Shown: one piece after another, positions 17,523 through 26,494 of the stretch
Numbering within the stretch: the first letter of the stretch is position 1
How the letters are laid out: each line of letters starts with the position of its first letter
Assembly (NCBI GenBank): GCA_027489375.1
Contig: JAIXZW010000006.1
Coordinates: 50,445-114,444 of the forward strand
Direction: 5' to 3'
From: Paracoccaceae bacterium
GTDB lineage: Bacteria > Pseudomonadota > Alphaproteobacteria > Rhodobacterales > Rhodobacteraceae
DNA length: 64,000 nucleotides
The notes under the pieces: model-generated
Told to the model about the DNA's origin: nothing
Seen by the model: only the letters and a program-made list of their open reading frames with translations
Databases searched by the model: none
Program-made: the position numbers and the translations under genes

Positions 17523-18209
17523 TTGGTTTTCAAGCGGCGCAACCCTCGCACCCTCTGGGGCTGGACGCGCGAAATGGTTTACCCCCAGGGCGGGTTCAAG
17601 CGCGCCACGCAATACGTGCTGCACCGCATGCGCCGCCTGCCCGACCAGCCGCACCGCATCGCACGCGGGGTGTTCGCGGGCAGCCTCGTCGGTTTCCTGC
17701 CGCTTCCCGGAATGCAGTTCATCGCGGCGTGGGCCGCGTCGCGTGCCGTCAACGGCAACCTTCTGGCCGCCCTGCTTGCCACCTTCAACACCAACCCGAT
17801 CACCACGCCGTTCTTCGCCGTCTTCGCCATGTCACTCGGCCATTGGATCATGGGCATCCAGAAGCCGTTGACGGCGGGCTACATCGGCCATGCCTTCGGC
17901 AATGCGGGCGAGGATCTGTGGTTCAATTTCATGGCGATGTTCGGCCCCGAACACACCCGTTGGGACGGGCTGATCCAGTTCTGGCACGAAATCTACCTGC
18001 CCTATTTCATCGGCGCGCTGATTCCGGGCGTCGTGATCTCGGCCATCTTCTACTACCTGACCATCCCGCTCGTGCACGCCTATCAGAAAGCCCGCGCCGC
18101 CAAGGCGAAAGAGCGGCACGAACGCCGCAAAAGCCTGCGCGAGGCTTTGGCGCAAGCTGCGGCGAAGCTGAAGCGGGCAGGGGATGACGAAGCGCCCCCC
18201 GCGCCCTAA
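17523..18209 (+). CDS. DUF2062 domain membrane protein
   Basis: About 228 aa. Start taken as TTG 17523, since GGGAGA lies 7-8 bases upstream and the protein then begins MVFKRRNPRTLW, the usual N-terminus of this family; no ATG fits. A basic N-terminus (QGGFKRATQYVLHRMRRLP) is followed by the DUF2062 core (IARGVFAGSLVGFLPLPGMQF, TFNTNPITTPFF) with several hydrophobic helices, and a long charged C-terminal helix (KARAAKAKERHERRKSLREAL). Function unknown. It lies between the RSH gene and pdxJ in what looks like one transcription unit. Confidence 0.82.
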   Translation: MVFKRRNPRTLWGWTREMVYPQGGFKRATQYVLHRMRRLPDQPHRIARGVFAGSLVGFLPLPGMQFIAAWAASRAVNGNLLAALLATFNTNPITTPFFAVFAMSLGHWIMGIQKPLTAGYIGHAFGNAGEDLWFNFMAMFGPEHTRWDGLIQFWHEIYLPYFIGALIPGVVISAIFYYLTIPLVHAYQKARAAKAKERHERRKSLREALAQAAAKLKRAGDDEAPPAP

Positions 18210-18240
18210 TATCCAGCACGGATAACAAAGGAAGACCCGG

Positions 18241-18996
18241 ATGAAACCCCTCGGACGACTGCGGCTTGGCGTGAACATCGACCACGTGGCGACGGTCCGC
18301 AACGCCCGCGGATCGGCTTGGCCCGATCCGCTGCGTGCCGCCCTTCTGGCCGAAGCGTCAGGGGCCGACGGCATCACCGCCCACCTGCGCGAAGACCGCC
18401 GCCACATCCGCGACGCCGATATCGAGGCGCTGCAAGCCGGCCTCGCCATCCCGCTCAACTTCGAATGCGCCGCGACCGACGAGATGAAGGCCATCGTGCT
18501 GCGGACCCGCCCGCACGCCGTCTGCCTTGTGCCCGAAAAGCGCGAGGAGCGGACGACCGAAGGCGGGCTTGACGTGGCGGGCGACAAGGCGCGGCTGACT
18601 GATTATGTCGGCGAACTTTCCGCCGCGGGCTGCCGCGTGTCGATGTTCATCGGCCACGATCCGCGCCAGATCGAAGCTTCGGCTGCCATCGGGGCCGCCG
18701 TCGTGGAACTGCATACGGGTCTTTATTCGGAACTCCACGCCGAAGAGCGTTTCGCCGAAGCAGAGGCCGAACTTGCGGGGCTGAAGAAGGGTGCCGCCCT
18801 TGCCCATTCGCTGGGGCTAGAGGTGCATGCAGGCCACGGGCTGACCTATGACAACGTAGCCCCCGTAGCTGCGATGCCCGAGGTGATGGAGCTGAACATC
18901 GGCCATTTCCTGATCGGCGAGGCGATCTATCGCGGGCTCGAGGATGCCATCGGTGAAATGCGCCGCCGCATGGACCTTGCACGCGAAGGGCTGTGA
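18241..18996 (+). CDS. pdxJ: Pyridoxine 5'-phosphate synthase
   Basis: Condenses 1-deoxyxylulose 5-phosphate with 3-amino-1-hydroxyacetone phosphate to PNP in the DXP-dependent vitamin B6 pathway; several PLP enzymes in this window would use the product. 251 aa TIM barrel. Signatures: LRLGVNIDHVATVRNARG, GADGITAHLREDRRHI, LVPEKREERTTEGGLDV, ELHTGLYS and VHAGHGLTYDNV. ATG at 18241 follows AAGGAAG. Linked with acpS downstream, as in many proteobacteria. Confidence 0.96.
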   Translation: MKPLGRLRLGVNIDHVATVRNARGSAWPDPLRAALLAEASGADGITAHLREDRRHIRDADIEALQAGLAIPLNFECAATDEMKAIVLRTRPHAVCLVPEKREERTTEGGLDVAGDKARLTDYVGELSAAGCRVSMFIGHDPRQIEASAAIGAAVVELHTGLYSELHAEERFAEAEAELAGLKKGAALAHSLGLEVHAGHGLTYDNVAPVAAMPEVMELNIGHFLIGEAIYRGLEDAIGEMRRRMDLAREGL

Positions 18997-19087
18997 GCTT
19001 GGATTTTTCTGCGACACATCCGGCCAACGAATTTCCGCAGAAAATGCGTAATGCAAAATCGTCGCGGAAGATGTTTCGGGGGTGCGC

Positions 19088-19507
19088 ATGATCCTCGGCA
19101 TCGGGTCGGACCTTGCCAATATCGAACGGATCGAGGCGACGATCGCCCGCTTCGGCGACCGTTTCCTGACGCGTGTCTTCACCGAACGCGAACAGAAGAA
19201 AGCCGAAAGCCGCCCCCGCGCCGTAGCCGCGACCTATGCCAAGCGCTGGGCGGCCAAGGAGGCCTGCTCCAAGGCGCTCGGCACCGGACTGCGCATGGGG
19301 ATTTCGTGGACGGACATGGCGGTGTCGAACCTCCGCTCCGGCCAGCCTGTGATGCATGTGACGGGCTGGGCCGCCGAACGGCTCGCCGCCATGACCCCCG
19401 CGGGACACGAGGCGGTGATCCATGTCACCCTGACCGACGACCACCCTTGGGCGCAGGCTTTTGTGGTGATCGAGGCACGCCCCGTCCTTGCGTCTACGCG
19501 CCCGTGA
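19088..19507 (+). CDS. acpS: Holo-[acyl-carrier-protein] synthase
   Basis: Transfers 4'-phosphopantetheine from CoA to apo-ACP. 139 aa, normal length. Signatures [16 protein letters not shown] (Mg-binding Asp) and [17 protein letters not shown] (catalytic Glu/Lys). ATG 19088 lies behind CGGGGGTG; a GTG two codons upstream is also in frame. Position between pdxJ and lepB is conserved in many proteobacteria. Confidence 0.94.
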   Translation: MILGIGSDLANIERIEATIARFGDRFLTRVFTEREQKKAESRPRAVAATYAKRWAAKEACSKALGTGLRMGISWTDMAVSNLRSGQPVMHVTGWAAERLAAMTPAGHEAVIHVTLTDDHPWAQAFVVIEARPVLASTRP

Positions 19508-19596
19508 TGGCGGCGAACTTGACTCCCGCGCGGCCCCCGCGCATGTAGCGCCGGATGCCGCGTGTCGGCGGGCAGCTTTGCAAGGTTGGACAAAGA

Positions 19597-20388
19597 ATGG
19601 CGAAAAGCACGGCGAAGCACGACGGCGGGTTGATGGAGACGATCAAGACCGTCGTTTACGCGCTTCTGATCGCGGGCGTCTTCCGCACGCTGTTCTTCCA
19701 GCCCTTCTGGATTCCTTCGGGGTCGATGAAGGACACGCTGCTGATCGGAGACTTCCTCTTCGTCAACAAGATGGCCTACGGCTATTCCAACGTGTCCTGC
19801 CCCTTCTCGCTCTGCCCGATTTCGGGACGCATCCTTGGCGGCGAACCGCAGCGCGGCGATGTTGTCGTGTTCCGCCATCCCGTGAACGGCACCGATTTCA
19901 TCAAGCGTCTGATCGGCCTTCCGGGCGATACGGTGCAGATGAAGGATGGCGTGCTTTTCCTCAACGGCGCCGAAGTGCCGCAAGAACCGGCGGGCACCTT
20001 CGAAGAGGTCTATGAAAAGCAGGGTCCGATGGGCAACCTGCCGCGCTGCGAGAATGGCCCCGTGGGCGAAGGCGGCATCTGCACCTCGTCGCGCTACCGC
20101 GAAACGCTGCCCGATGGCGTGGCCCACGATATCCTGAACATCGACGATGCCGGTTTTGCCGACAACACCGATGTCTTCACCGTGCCGCCGGGGCATTACT
20201 TCTTCATGGGCGACAACCGCGACAACTCTCAGGACAGCCGCTTCGGGCAGGCCGTGGGCGGCGTGGGCTTCGTTCCGGCGGAAAACCTCATCGGTCGCGC
20301 CGACCGCGTGATCTTCTCCTCGGCAGGGCGGTCGATGCTCTACTTCTGGACCTGGCGCGCCGACCGCTTCTTCAAGGCGATCGAGTGA
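19597..20388 (+). CDS. lepB: Signal peptidase I
   Basis: Membrane serine protease that removes signal peptides from exported proteins. 263 aa. One N-terminal membrane helix (about 15-33), then the periplasmic catalytic domain with the Ser in [11 protein letters not shown] (S43) and the general-base Lys in [11 protein letters not shown] (K103). The C-terminal [17 protein letters not shown] block completes the set. ATG at 19597 is chosen as the family N-terminus (MAKSTAKH...); an in-frame ATG 14 codons upstream has no support. The stop overlaps rnc (GTGA). Confidence 0.95.
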   Translation: MAKSTAKHDGGLMETIKTVVYALLIAGVFRTLFFQPFWIPSGSMKDTLLIGDFLFVNKMAYGYSNVSCPFSLCPISGRILGGEPQRGDVVVFRHPVNGTDFIKRLIGLPGDTVQMKDGVLFLNGAEVPQEPAGTFEEVYEKQGPMGNLPRCENGPVGEGGICTSSRYRETLPDGVAHDILNIDDAGFADNTDVFTVPPGHYFFMGDNRDNSQDSRFGQAVGGVGFVPAENLIGRADRVIFSSAGRSMLYFWTWRADRFFKAIE

Positions 20389-21089
20389 GCAAGGCGGGCG
20401 TCAGACTTGCCGCGGACCTCGTGGCTTTTTCGGCGCGCATCGGGCACGACTTCCGCCGACCCGAACTGCTTGTGCGGGCGGTGACGCATTCCTCGTTCTC
20501 TTCGGCCACGCGGCCCTCGAACGAACGGTTCGAATTCTTGGGCGACCGCGTGCTCGGCCTGTCGATGGCGACCGCACTGTTCGAAGCCGATGCCCGTGCT
20601 GCCGAAGGCCAGCTCGCCCCGCGCTTCAACACCCTCGTCCGGCAGGAAACCTGCGCCGAGGTCGCGCGCGAGATCGGACTCGGCGAGGTGCTGAAACTCG
20701 GCCGCTCCGAAATGATGTCGGGCGGGCGCCGGAAAGAGGCGCTGCTTGGCGATGCGATGGAAGCGCTGATCGCGGCCGTCTATCTGGACGCGGGATTCGA
20801 AGCGGCACGCGACATGGTGTTGCGGCTTTGGGGCGACCGCGTCGGGGCCGCTGCGACCAATTCCCGCGATCCGAAATCCGCGCTTCAGGAATGGGCGCAG
20901 GCCCGCGGGCTGCCGCCGCCCGTCTATGCCGAAACGGGGCGCGACGGCCCCGACCACCAGCCTGTGTTCACCATCGAAGCACGCCTGACCAACGGCGAGA
21001 CGGCCCAAGGCCGCGCCAATGGCAAACGTGCGGCAGAACAGGCCGCCGCACGCGCCTTGCTGGAACGACTCGAGCAGGACGGGGCCTAG
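20385..21089 (+). CDS. rnc: Ribonuclease III
   Basis: Double-strand-specific endoribonuclease for rRNA and mRNA processing. 234 aa: N-terminal RNase III domain with the signature [14 protein letters not shown] and second acidic block [16 protein letters not shown], and a C-terminal dsRNA-binding domain (from about 160; [20 protein letters not shown]...[17 protein letters not shown]). GTG start overlaps the lepB stop, indicating coupling. lepB-rnc-era order is the classic one, although a minus-strand gene is inserted before era. Stop shared with that gene (CTAG). Confidence 0.95.
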   Translation: MSKAGVRLAADLVAFSARIGHDFRRPELLVRAVTHSSFSSATRPSNERFEFLGDRVLGLSMATALFEADARAAEGQLAPRFNTLVRQETCAEVAREIGLGEVLKLGRSEMMSGGRRKEALLGDAMEALIAAVYLDAGFEAARDMVLRLWGDRVGAAATNSRDPKSALQEWAQARGLPPPVYAETGRDGPDHQPVFTIEARLTNGETAQGRANGKRAAEQAAARALLERLEQDGA

Positions 21090-21574
21090 GCCGCCGCCGC
21101 AGCAGCCGCACCCGTATCGCGCTGGCGCAGATCGGCCTGCCAGAAGCGCCGCCGCGCCGCAGCAGGCTCCATCCTGCGGAACGTCCCGTCGACATCGAGC
21201 GCAAGACCGGCCCGCACCATCTCGGCCGACAGGTCGCGCCCGCCCGGCAGATGGCAGACCGCCCGTGCGCTTCCGTCTTCCGCCGCCTGCACCTGCGCCC
21301 AGACCACTTCGCCCGCGCAAAGCCGGACGAGCGCGTAGCGCGCCTCGCGCCCGTAGGGCGCATCGAGTCGCGGCGCCTCGATGCCTGCAAGGCGAAGCAT
21401 CACCCCGCCGATGACGAGGCAGTCCCCGCTCAACACGCGGGCCTGACCGCAGAGGACATCACCGGCTTTCAGGGCGGGGGGCTGAAGGGGAAGCGGGGTT
21501 TCGCCTTCGGTCGCAACGGCCGGAACGGCACTTGCGCAAAAGAGGCCGCTGAAAAGCGAACTCAGGATATTCAT
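21086..21574 (-). CDS. Secreted SNase-like domain protein, probably non-catalytic
   Basis: 162 aa. N-terminal signal peptide ([21 protein letters not shown]) then a staphylococcal-nuclease-like OB domain: [33 protein letters not shown], a Tyr/Gly/Arg block ([22 protein letters not shown]) and a C-terminal MVRAGLALD. In active thermonucleases the GIDxPE motif supplies the catalytic Glu; here it reads GIEAPR (R69), so catalysis is doubtful. The tail is a run of seven alanines. ATG 21574 is used (a GTG lies three codons upstream). It is inverted inside the rnc-era cluster. Confidence 0.72.
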   Translation of the reverse strand: MNILSSLFSGLFCASAVPAVATEGETPLPLQPPALKAGDVLCGQARVLSGDCLVIGGVMLRLAGIEAPRLDAPYGREARYALVRLCAGEVVWAQVQAAEDGSARAVCHLPGGRDLSAEMVRAGLALDVDGTFRRMEPAAARRRFWQADLRQRDTGAAAAAAA

Positions 21575-21734
21575 GATACACACACCACTGGTTACACAAC
21601 GACCCGACGTTAACCCACCTTTCGTCGTGCTGCAAAGTCAGTAATTTGACACCCCATTCCCGCTTTGATGGTTTAAGGTGGCACCCTCGGCCCGTTTCCA
21701 GTAAGCGGGCGCAGAATTCGAGACGAGGAACGCA

Positions 21735-22649
21735 ATGACGACCGACAAGCGCGCAGGCTTCGTCGCCCTGATCGGCGAGCCGAATGCCGGTAAATCGACC
21801 CTGCTGAACCGCATGGTCGGGGCCAAGGTCTCGATCGTGACGCATAAGGTGCAGACCACCCGCGCCCGCATCCGCGGCGTCTGCATGGCGGGCGATGCGC
21901 AGATCGTCTTCGTCGACACGCCCGGCCTGTTCCGCCCGCGCCGCAGGCTCGACCGTGCGATGGTCGCCGCCGCATGGGGCGGGGCGGCCGATGCCGACAT
22001 CATCGTGCTCCTGATCGAAGCGCATCGTGGCCTGACCGAAGGCGGCAAGGCGATCATCGACAACCTCAAGGACAAGATCCCGCGCGGCACGCAGGTGGCG
22101 CTGGCGATCAACAAGATCGACAAGGTGAAAGCCGAGAACCTGCTGCGTCTGGCCGAAGAGCTGAACGGCGCCTTCCCCTTTGCCCGCACCTTCATGATCA
22201 GCGCCGAGCGTGGTTATGGCGTCGATGACCTGCGCGACTGGCTCGCTGCCGAACTGCCCAAGGGCGAATGGTTCTACCCCGAAGACCAGATCGCCGACCT
22301 GCCCATGCGCATGATCGCCGCCGAAATGACGCGCGAGAAACTGACCCTGCGCCTGCACGAGGAACTGCCCTACCAGCTCACCGTCGAGACGGAAAAGTGG
22401 GAAGACCGCAAGGACGGCTCGGTCCGCATCGATCAGGTGGTTTATGTGGCGCGGGACGGCCACAAGGGCATCATCCTCGGCTCGGGTGGCGAGACGATCA
22501 AGGCCATCGGCCAACAGGCGCGGGCCGAGATTTCGGCCTTCCTCGACCGCCCCGTGCATCTGTTCCTGCAAGTGAAGGTGCGCCCGAACTGGCTGGAAGA
22601 GAAAGAGCGCTATTCCGAGATGGGGCTGGAGTTCAAGGACGGCGATTGA
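21735..22649 (+). CDS. era: GTPase Era
   Basis: Ras-like GTPase that binds 16S rRNA and helps mature the 30S subunit. 304 aa. G1 GEPNAGKST (14-22), G3 DTPGL, G4 NKID and a G5-like ISAERGYG, then the C-terminal KH domain with GHKGIILGSGGETIKAIG. ATG at 21735 follows ACGAGGAACGCA. Preceded by the promoter-sized gap that separates it from the inverted SNase-like gene, so it probably has its own promoter rather than reading through from rnc. Followed by a structured 3' element. Confidence 0.96.
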   Translation: MTTDKRAGFVALIGEPNAGKSTLLNRMVGAKVSIVTHKVQTTRARIRGVCMAGDAQIVFVDTPGLFRPRRRLDRAMVAAAWGGAADADIIVLLIEAHRGLTEGGKAIIDNLKDKIPRGTQVALAINKIDKVKAENLLRLAEELNGAFPFARTFMISAERGYGVDDLRDWLAAELPKGEWFYPEDQIADLPMRMIAAEMTREKLTLRLHEELPYQLTVETEKWEDRKDGSVRIDQVVYVARDGHKGIILGSGGETIKAIGQQARAEISAFLDRPVHLFLQVKVRPNWLEEKERYSEMGLEFKDGD

Positions 22650-22661
22650 CCGCCGACCGGC

Positions 22662-22723
22662 GCCCCTCCGGCCAAGGCCGGGAGGGCTGTCTGCCCTCCC
22701 GGACCCTCCCGAGGATATTTGGG
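22662..22723 (+). terminator. 3' hairpin element, copy 2 (downstream of era), with two competing stems
   Basis: Hairpin A pairs GCCCCTCCGGCC (22662-22673) with GGCCGGGAGGGC (22676-22687), two mismatches. Hairpin B pairs CCGGGAGGGC (22678-22687) perfectly with GCCCTCCCGG (22693-22702). They share one arm and exclude each other. Then comes CCGAGGATATTTGGG (22709-22723) followed by AAAAGAAGAAAGG. The layout matches the elements after the DUF3429 gene and pckA. It is located between era and the DUF1491 gene. Confidence 0.6.
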
Positions 22724-22746
22724 AAAAGAAGAAAGGCAGAAGTGGC

Positions 22747-23082
22747 GTGAGCGTCCGTCTGACCAGCGAGCTTTGGGTTTCGGCCTATCTGAACCGGCTG
22801 CGGCTGGCGGATATTCCCGTCTATGTGACCGCCAGGGGCGATGCCACGGCGGGGGCGGTGATCGTGAAATCGGCAACGCTCGACGGCACGGCGCGGGCCT
22901 TCCAACGCTCGGTCGATTTCGCCACGGGGGGGCGCGTCTGGGTCGTGCTGGCCGAGGGGGCCGAAGCCGAGGTGGACGCGCTTCTGGCCCGCCAGCGGGC
23001 GCGGGACCGTGACCTGTGGCTGATCGAGGTGGAGGACCGTCAGGGCCGCACCCTGCTGGAGGAAGAGGGGCTCTCCGACTGA
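22747..23082 (+). CDS. DUF1491 family protein
   Basis: 111 aa, soluble. MSVRLTSELWVSAYLNRLRLADIPVYVTARGDATAGAVIVK followed by GRVWVVLAEG and a C-terminal DRDLWLIEVEDRQGRTLLEEEGL matches the small alphaproteobacterial DUF1491 family. No known function. GTG start at 22747. It lies between era and recO in the same direction and is probably part of that unit, although the hairpin element in front of it could uncouple its expression. Confidence 0.82.
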   Translation: MSVRLTSELWVSAYLNRLRLADIPVYVTARGDATAGAVIVKSATLDGTARAFQRSVDFATGGRVWVVLAEGAEAEVDALLARQRARDRDLWLIEVEDRQGRTLLEEEGLSD

Positions 23083-23119
23083 GGCTTGCCTTCGCCGCGC
23101 CGCTCTGGATAGTCGGGGC

Positions 23120-23836
23120 ATGGAATGGCGCGATGAAGGCTTGTTGCTCTCGGTAAGGCCGCATGGCGAATCTGCGGCCATCATCGAGGTGTTCACCCCC
23201 GCGCATGGCCGCCATGCCGGCGTGGTGCGCGGCGGCGGATCGCGCAAGATGGCCCCGACCCTGCAACCCGGAACGCAATTGCAGGTGACATGGCGCGCGC
23301 GACTCGAAGGGCATATCGGCGCCTTTACCGTGGAACCCGCCCGCAGCCGTGCGGGGCTGCTCTCCGACCACCTTGGCCTGTCGGGTCTGAACGCGCTTTG
23401 CGCAATGCTGCATGCAGCCTTGCCCGAACGGCAGGCGCATCCGGCGCTGTGGCGGGCCACCATGCCGCTTCTGGATGCGATGGAGCGGGGCGGCGACTGG
23501 CTGCCCGATTACCTGCGCTGGGAGGTGTTGCTGCTCGACGAGCTGGGCTTCGGGCTGGACCTGACGCGCTGCGCCGTGACGGGGGGGCGGGACGACCTTG
23601 CCTTCGTCAGCCCCAAGACGGGCCGCGCCGTCAGCCGTGCGGGGGCAGGGGACTGGGCCGCGCGGCTGCTGCCCCTGCCGCAGGTGCTGATGGGGCAGGG
23701 CGGCGGCAGCCGTGCCGAGATCGGGCAGGGATTGGCCATCACGGGGCATTTCCTGCTGCGCGAACTCCACAGCATGAACGGCCGCCCGCTGCCGGAAGCG
23801 CGGGCGCGTCTGCTGTCGCTGATTGCGCGGCCCTAG
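23120..23836 (+). CDS. recO: DNA repair protein RecO
   Basis: Recombination mediator that loads RecA with RecR and anneals SSB-coated strands. 238 aa. The N-terminal OB domain begins MEWRDEGLLLSVRPHGESAAIIEVFTPAHGRHAGVVRGG; then come the helical domain and the C-terminal region (LLLDELGFGLDLTRCAVTGG). The four-cysteine zinc motif of some RecO proteins is not present; only scattered cysteines remain. Its TAG stop is shared with the convergent DMT transporter (CTAG). Conserved position after era. Confidence 0.92.
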   Translation: MEWRDEGLLLSVRPHGESAAIIEVFTPAHGRHAGVVRGGGSRKMAPTLQPGTQLQVTWRARLEGHIGAFTVEPARSRAGLLSDHLGLSGLNALCAMLHAALPERQAHPALWRATMPLLDAMERGGDWLPDYLRWEVLLLDELGFGLDLTRCAVTGGRDDLAFVSPKTGRAVSRAGAGDWAARLLPLPQVLMGQGGGSRAEIGQGLAITGHFLLRELHSMNGRPLPEARARLLSLIARP

Positions 23837-24720
23837 GCCGCCTTTTCCCTGACCCTCTGCCGCCACAGGGTAAAGATCCCCGCCGCCACGACCACCCCCG
23901 CGCCGATGGCGACATTGGTTCGCAGCCTTTCGCCAAAGACGAACAGCCCGATCCCGGAAGCCCAGACCAGTTGCAGATAGGCGAAAGGCTGGATCGCCGA
24001 TGCCTCGGCAACGGCAAAGGCGCGGATCAGCAGCCAATGGCCAAGGCAGGCGGTGCAGCAGAGCGTTCCCATCCAAAGCCAGTCGGTCCCGACCATCGGC
24101 GTCCAGTAGAACATCCCGACCAGAGACATCGCCACGGCCCCGCCGATCCCCGTCCAGAAATAGCTGACCGAGGCGCTGTCCCGTCGCGCCACATAGCGCG
24201 TGAGCAGCCCGTAGACCGCGAACATCGACGCGGCGAGTAGCGGCACCAGCGCCCAGGGCGAAAAGACCGCGACGCCCGGCTGCAGGATGATCAGGATGCC
24301 CGCAAATCCGACGAGGATCGCGGTCCAGCGCCGCCAGCCGACCTTTTCCCCCAGCACGGGGCCGGACAGCGCCGCGACGAGCAGCGGGTAGCAGGTGAAG
24401 ACGGCATGGCTTTCCACCAGCCCAAGATGGACGAAGCCCACGACCATCACGCAGACCTCCAGCGCAAGGATCGACCCGCGCAATGCCTGCAAGACGGGAT
24501 ATTTCGTATGCACGGCGGCGCGAATCCCCCCCGCCTGCCGCGAGGCGAGCGCCATGACGAAGGCGGCAAAGAACCAGAAGCGGACCATCACCACCATCTG
24601 CACGGGATAGGCCGTGGCGAGGTGGCGTGAAATCCCGTCCTGCGCGGCAAAGACCACGGTGGTCGCCAGCATCAGCCAGATGCCGAGCCGCGTGTTCTGG
24701 GTCGTCGCGTTGGGTGTCAT
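23833..24720 (-). CDS. DMT-family (EamA) transporter 1
   Basis: 295-aa inner-membrane protein with about ten hydrophobic helices in two EamA repeats (first ending near LGEKVGWRRWTAILVGFAGILIILQPG, second with YLQLVWASGIGLFVFGERL). Members export amino acids, purines or other metabolites; the substrate is not predictable. ATG at 24720 overlaps the mnmD stop (ATGA), so the transporter is translated after mnmD. Earlier in-frame codons run back into mnmD and are not used. A paralogue is coupled to dapA at 36.7 kb. Confidence 0.86.
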   Translation of the reverse strand: MTPNATTQNTRLGIWLMLATTVVFAAQDGISRHLATAYPVQMVVMVRFWFFAAFVMALASRQAGGIRAAVHTKYPVLQALRGSILALEVCVMVVGFVHLGLVESHAVFTCYPLLVAALSGPVLGEKVGWRRWTAILVGFAGILIILQPGVAVFSPWALVPLLAASMFAVYGLLTRYVARRDSASVSYFWTGIGGAVAMSLVGMFYWTPMVGTDWLWMGTLCCTACLGHWLLIRAFAVAEASAIQPFAYLQLVWASGIGLFVFGERLRTNVAIGAGVVVAAGIFTLWRQRVREKAA

Positions 24721-25412
24721 GCCATCCGTCCGGTCGTCATATGGCGCTTGCGCCCGTGTCCGGCTGTCCGCGTGACGGCGAAACCCGCCGCCTCGAGCGC
24801 ACGGCGCACATGGCCCGCCGCCGTGTAGGTGGCGAAACTGCCGCCTGTGGCGGTGTGGCGGGCAACCTCGGCCATCATCTCGGCTGACCAGAGTTCGGGG
24901 TTCTTCGCGGGCGAAAACCCGTCCAGAAACCACGCATCCGCCCGACCGTTCCACGCGGGCAGCGTCATCCGTGCGTCGCCCAAAAGGATTTCCGCCTCGA
25001 CCCCCGCAAGCGACAGGCGCTTCACCCCTTGGGTCGCGGGAAGGTCCCATTGCGTCAGGAAGGGGCCGGCTACGGCATGGGCTTCGGGAAAGTGGCGCAG
25101 GGCGCGGTCGATGTCGGTGGCGGACAGGGGAAAGGCTTCGAAACTTGTATAGCGCAGCGTGCCACGCCGCCCCGTCCCCGCCCATGCGACCAACAGCGCC
25201 AGCAGGTTCAGCCCCGTCCCGAAGCCGAGTTCTGCCACATGGAACCCGTCAGCCAACCGTTCCGGCAGGTCGTTTCCCGCCAGAAACACATGGCGCGTCT
25301 CGGCCAGCCCGTCGGCGAGCGAGAAGTAGGGATCGTCGAAGCGGGTCGAGACAGGGATCACCCCGTCCTTCCAGTCAATGCCCGACCCGCTGCCCTGTTC
25401 GCCGCCGCCCAT
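24717..25412 (-). CDS. mnmD: tRNA (5-methylaminomethyl-2-thiouridylate) methyltransferase, MnmD-type
   Basis: SAM-dependent methyltransferase (DUF752) that finishes mnm5s2U at the tRNA wobble position. 231 aa. Class I Rossmann motif VAELGFGTGLNLLAL, motif II/III around ILLGDARMTLPAW, and the family block DAWFLDGFSPAKNPELW. The N-terminus GIDWKDGVIPVSTRFDDPYFS is typical of the MnmD half of E. coli MnmC. Here it is a separate gene, divergent from the MnmC-like oxidase. ATG at 25412 is preferred; 25442 is an alternative. Confidence 0.88.
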   Translation of the reverse strand: MGGGEQGSGSGIDWKDGVIPVSTRFDDPYFSLADGLAETRHVFLAGNDLPERLADGFHVAELGFGTGLNLLALLVAWAGTGRRGTLRYTSFEAFPLSATDIDRALRHFPEAHAVAGPFLTQWDLPATQGVKRLSLAGVEAEILLGDARMTLPAWNGRADAWFLDGFSPAKNPELWSAEMMAEVARHTATGGSFATYTAAGHVRRALEAAGFAVTRTAGHGRKRHMTTGRMA

Positions 25413-25459
25413 TTGCCCTAAACCTTGATCGGCGCGGACCATGGGCAAGGCGGGACGGA

Positions 25460-26494
25460 ATGGCAAGGGTCGATCTGACGGTGATGGGGGCGGGCATCTT
25501 CGGCCTGTCCATCTCGTGGGAAGCGGCCTCTCGCGGGGCGCGGGTGCAGGTGATCGACCCGTTCGGCGCGGGGTCGGGGTCGTCGGGCGGGCTTGTCGGT
25601 GCGCTTGCCCCGCATGTGCCGGAGAATTGGAACCCCAAGAAGGCCTTCCAGCTTGAAAGCCTGCTGATGGCCGAAAGCTGGTGGCAGGGGGTGGAGGCTG
25701 CGGGGGGCCGGTCGTCGGGCTATCTGCGGTCGGGGCGGCTGCAACCCTTGGCCGATGAGGCCGCCGTGGCGCAGGCGCGGGCGCGGGGGGAACAGGCCGC
25801 AACGCTGTGGCAGGGGCGCGCGGTCTGGTCGGTCATCCCCGCAACAGGTGCGGCGTGGGAGCCGGTCTCGCCCTCGGGCCATCTGGTCCATGATACGCTG
25901 ACCGCCCGCCTGTCACCGCGCATGGCGCTTGCCGCCCTCATCGCCGCGCTGCGCGAAAAGGGGGTTGCGGTTCTGGCCGAAGGCGTGGCCGAGGGGGTCG
26001 TGGTCTGGGCCACGGGGGCGGCGGGGCTGGAGCAGCTTTCGCGCCATTTCGGCCAGCCGGTCGGGGCAGGGGTCAAAGGGCAGGCGATTGCCCTGCGCCA
26101 TGATGCAGACGCCTTGCCGCAGCTTTTCGCCGATGCGCTGCATGTCGTGCCCCATGCCGATGGCACGGTAGCAGTCGGCTCCACTTCGGAGAACCGCTGG
26201 ACGCAGGACGGGTTTGACGATCAGGGCGAAGCCCTTCTCGCCCGCGCCGTTGCCGCGCTGCCCTGTCTTGCCGATGCGCCCGTCATCGCCCGCTGGGCCG
26301 GCATCCGCCCCCGCGCCAGAACCCGCGCCCCGATGCTGGGCCAATGGCCCGACCGCGAGGGGCATTTCATCGCCAACGGCGGCTTCAAGATCGGCTTCGG
26401 CATGGCACCCAAGGTCGCGGTCACGCTTGTGGACCTGATCCTGAACGGTCAGGACAGCATCCCCCAAGGCTTCCGCGTCACCGACAACCTTTAG
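25460..26494 (+). CDS. FAD-dependent oxidoreductase, MnmC-C-like (DAO family)
   Basis: 344 aa. N-terminal FAD-binding LTVMGAGIFGLSISWEAASRGARVQVID, central VVVWATGAAG and C-terminal GIRPRARTRAPMLGQWP...NGGFKIGFGMAPKVA with the GGF-K-G-x-G FAD motif of the DAO (glycine/D-amino-acid oxidase) family. Divergent from mnmD, which suggests that the pair supplies the oxidase and methyltransferase halves of bifunctional MnmC, converting cmnm5 to nm5 and then mnm5. That is context inference; another amine oxidase is possible. ATG 25460 preceded by GGACGGA. Stop shared with the antiporter gene (TTAG). Confidence 0.78.
   Translation: MARVDLTVMGAGIFGLSISWEAASRGARVQVIDPFGAGSGSSGGLVGALAPHVPENWNPKKAFQLESLLMAESWWQGVEAAGGRSSGYLRSGRLQPLADEAAVAQARARGEQAATLWQGRAVWSVIPATGAAWEPVSPSGHLVHDTLTARLSPRMALAALIAALREKGVAVLAEGVAEGVVVWATGAAGLEQLSRHFGQPVGAGVKGQAIALRHDADALPQLFADALHVVPHADGTVAVGSTSENRWTQDGFDDQGEALLARAVAALPCLADAPVIARWAGIRPRARTRAPMLGQWPDREGHFIANGGFKIGFGMAPKVAVTLVDLILNGQDSIPQGFRVTDNL

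Noticed and set aside
25412..25442. Later start for mnmD at 25442
   Set aside because: It would add ten residues with no family match; 25412 gives the usual short N-terminus. Not excluded.
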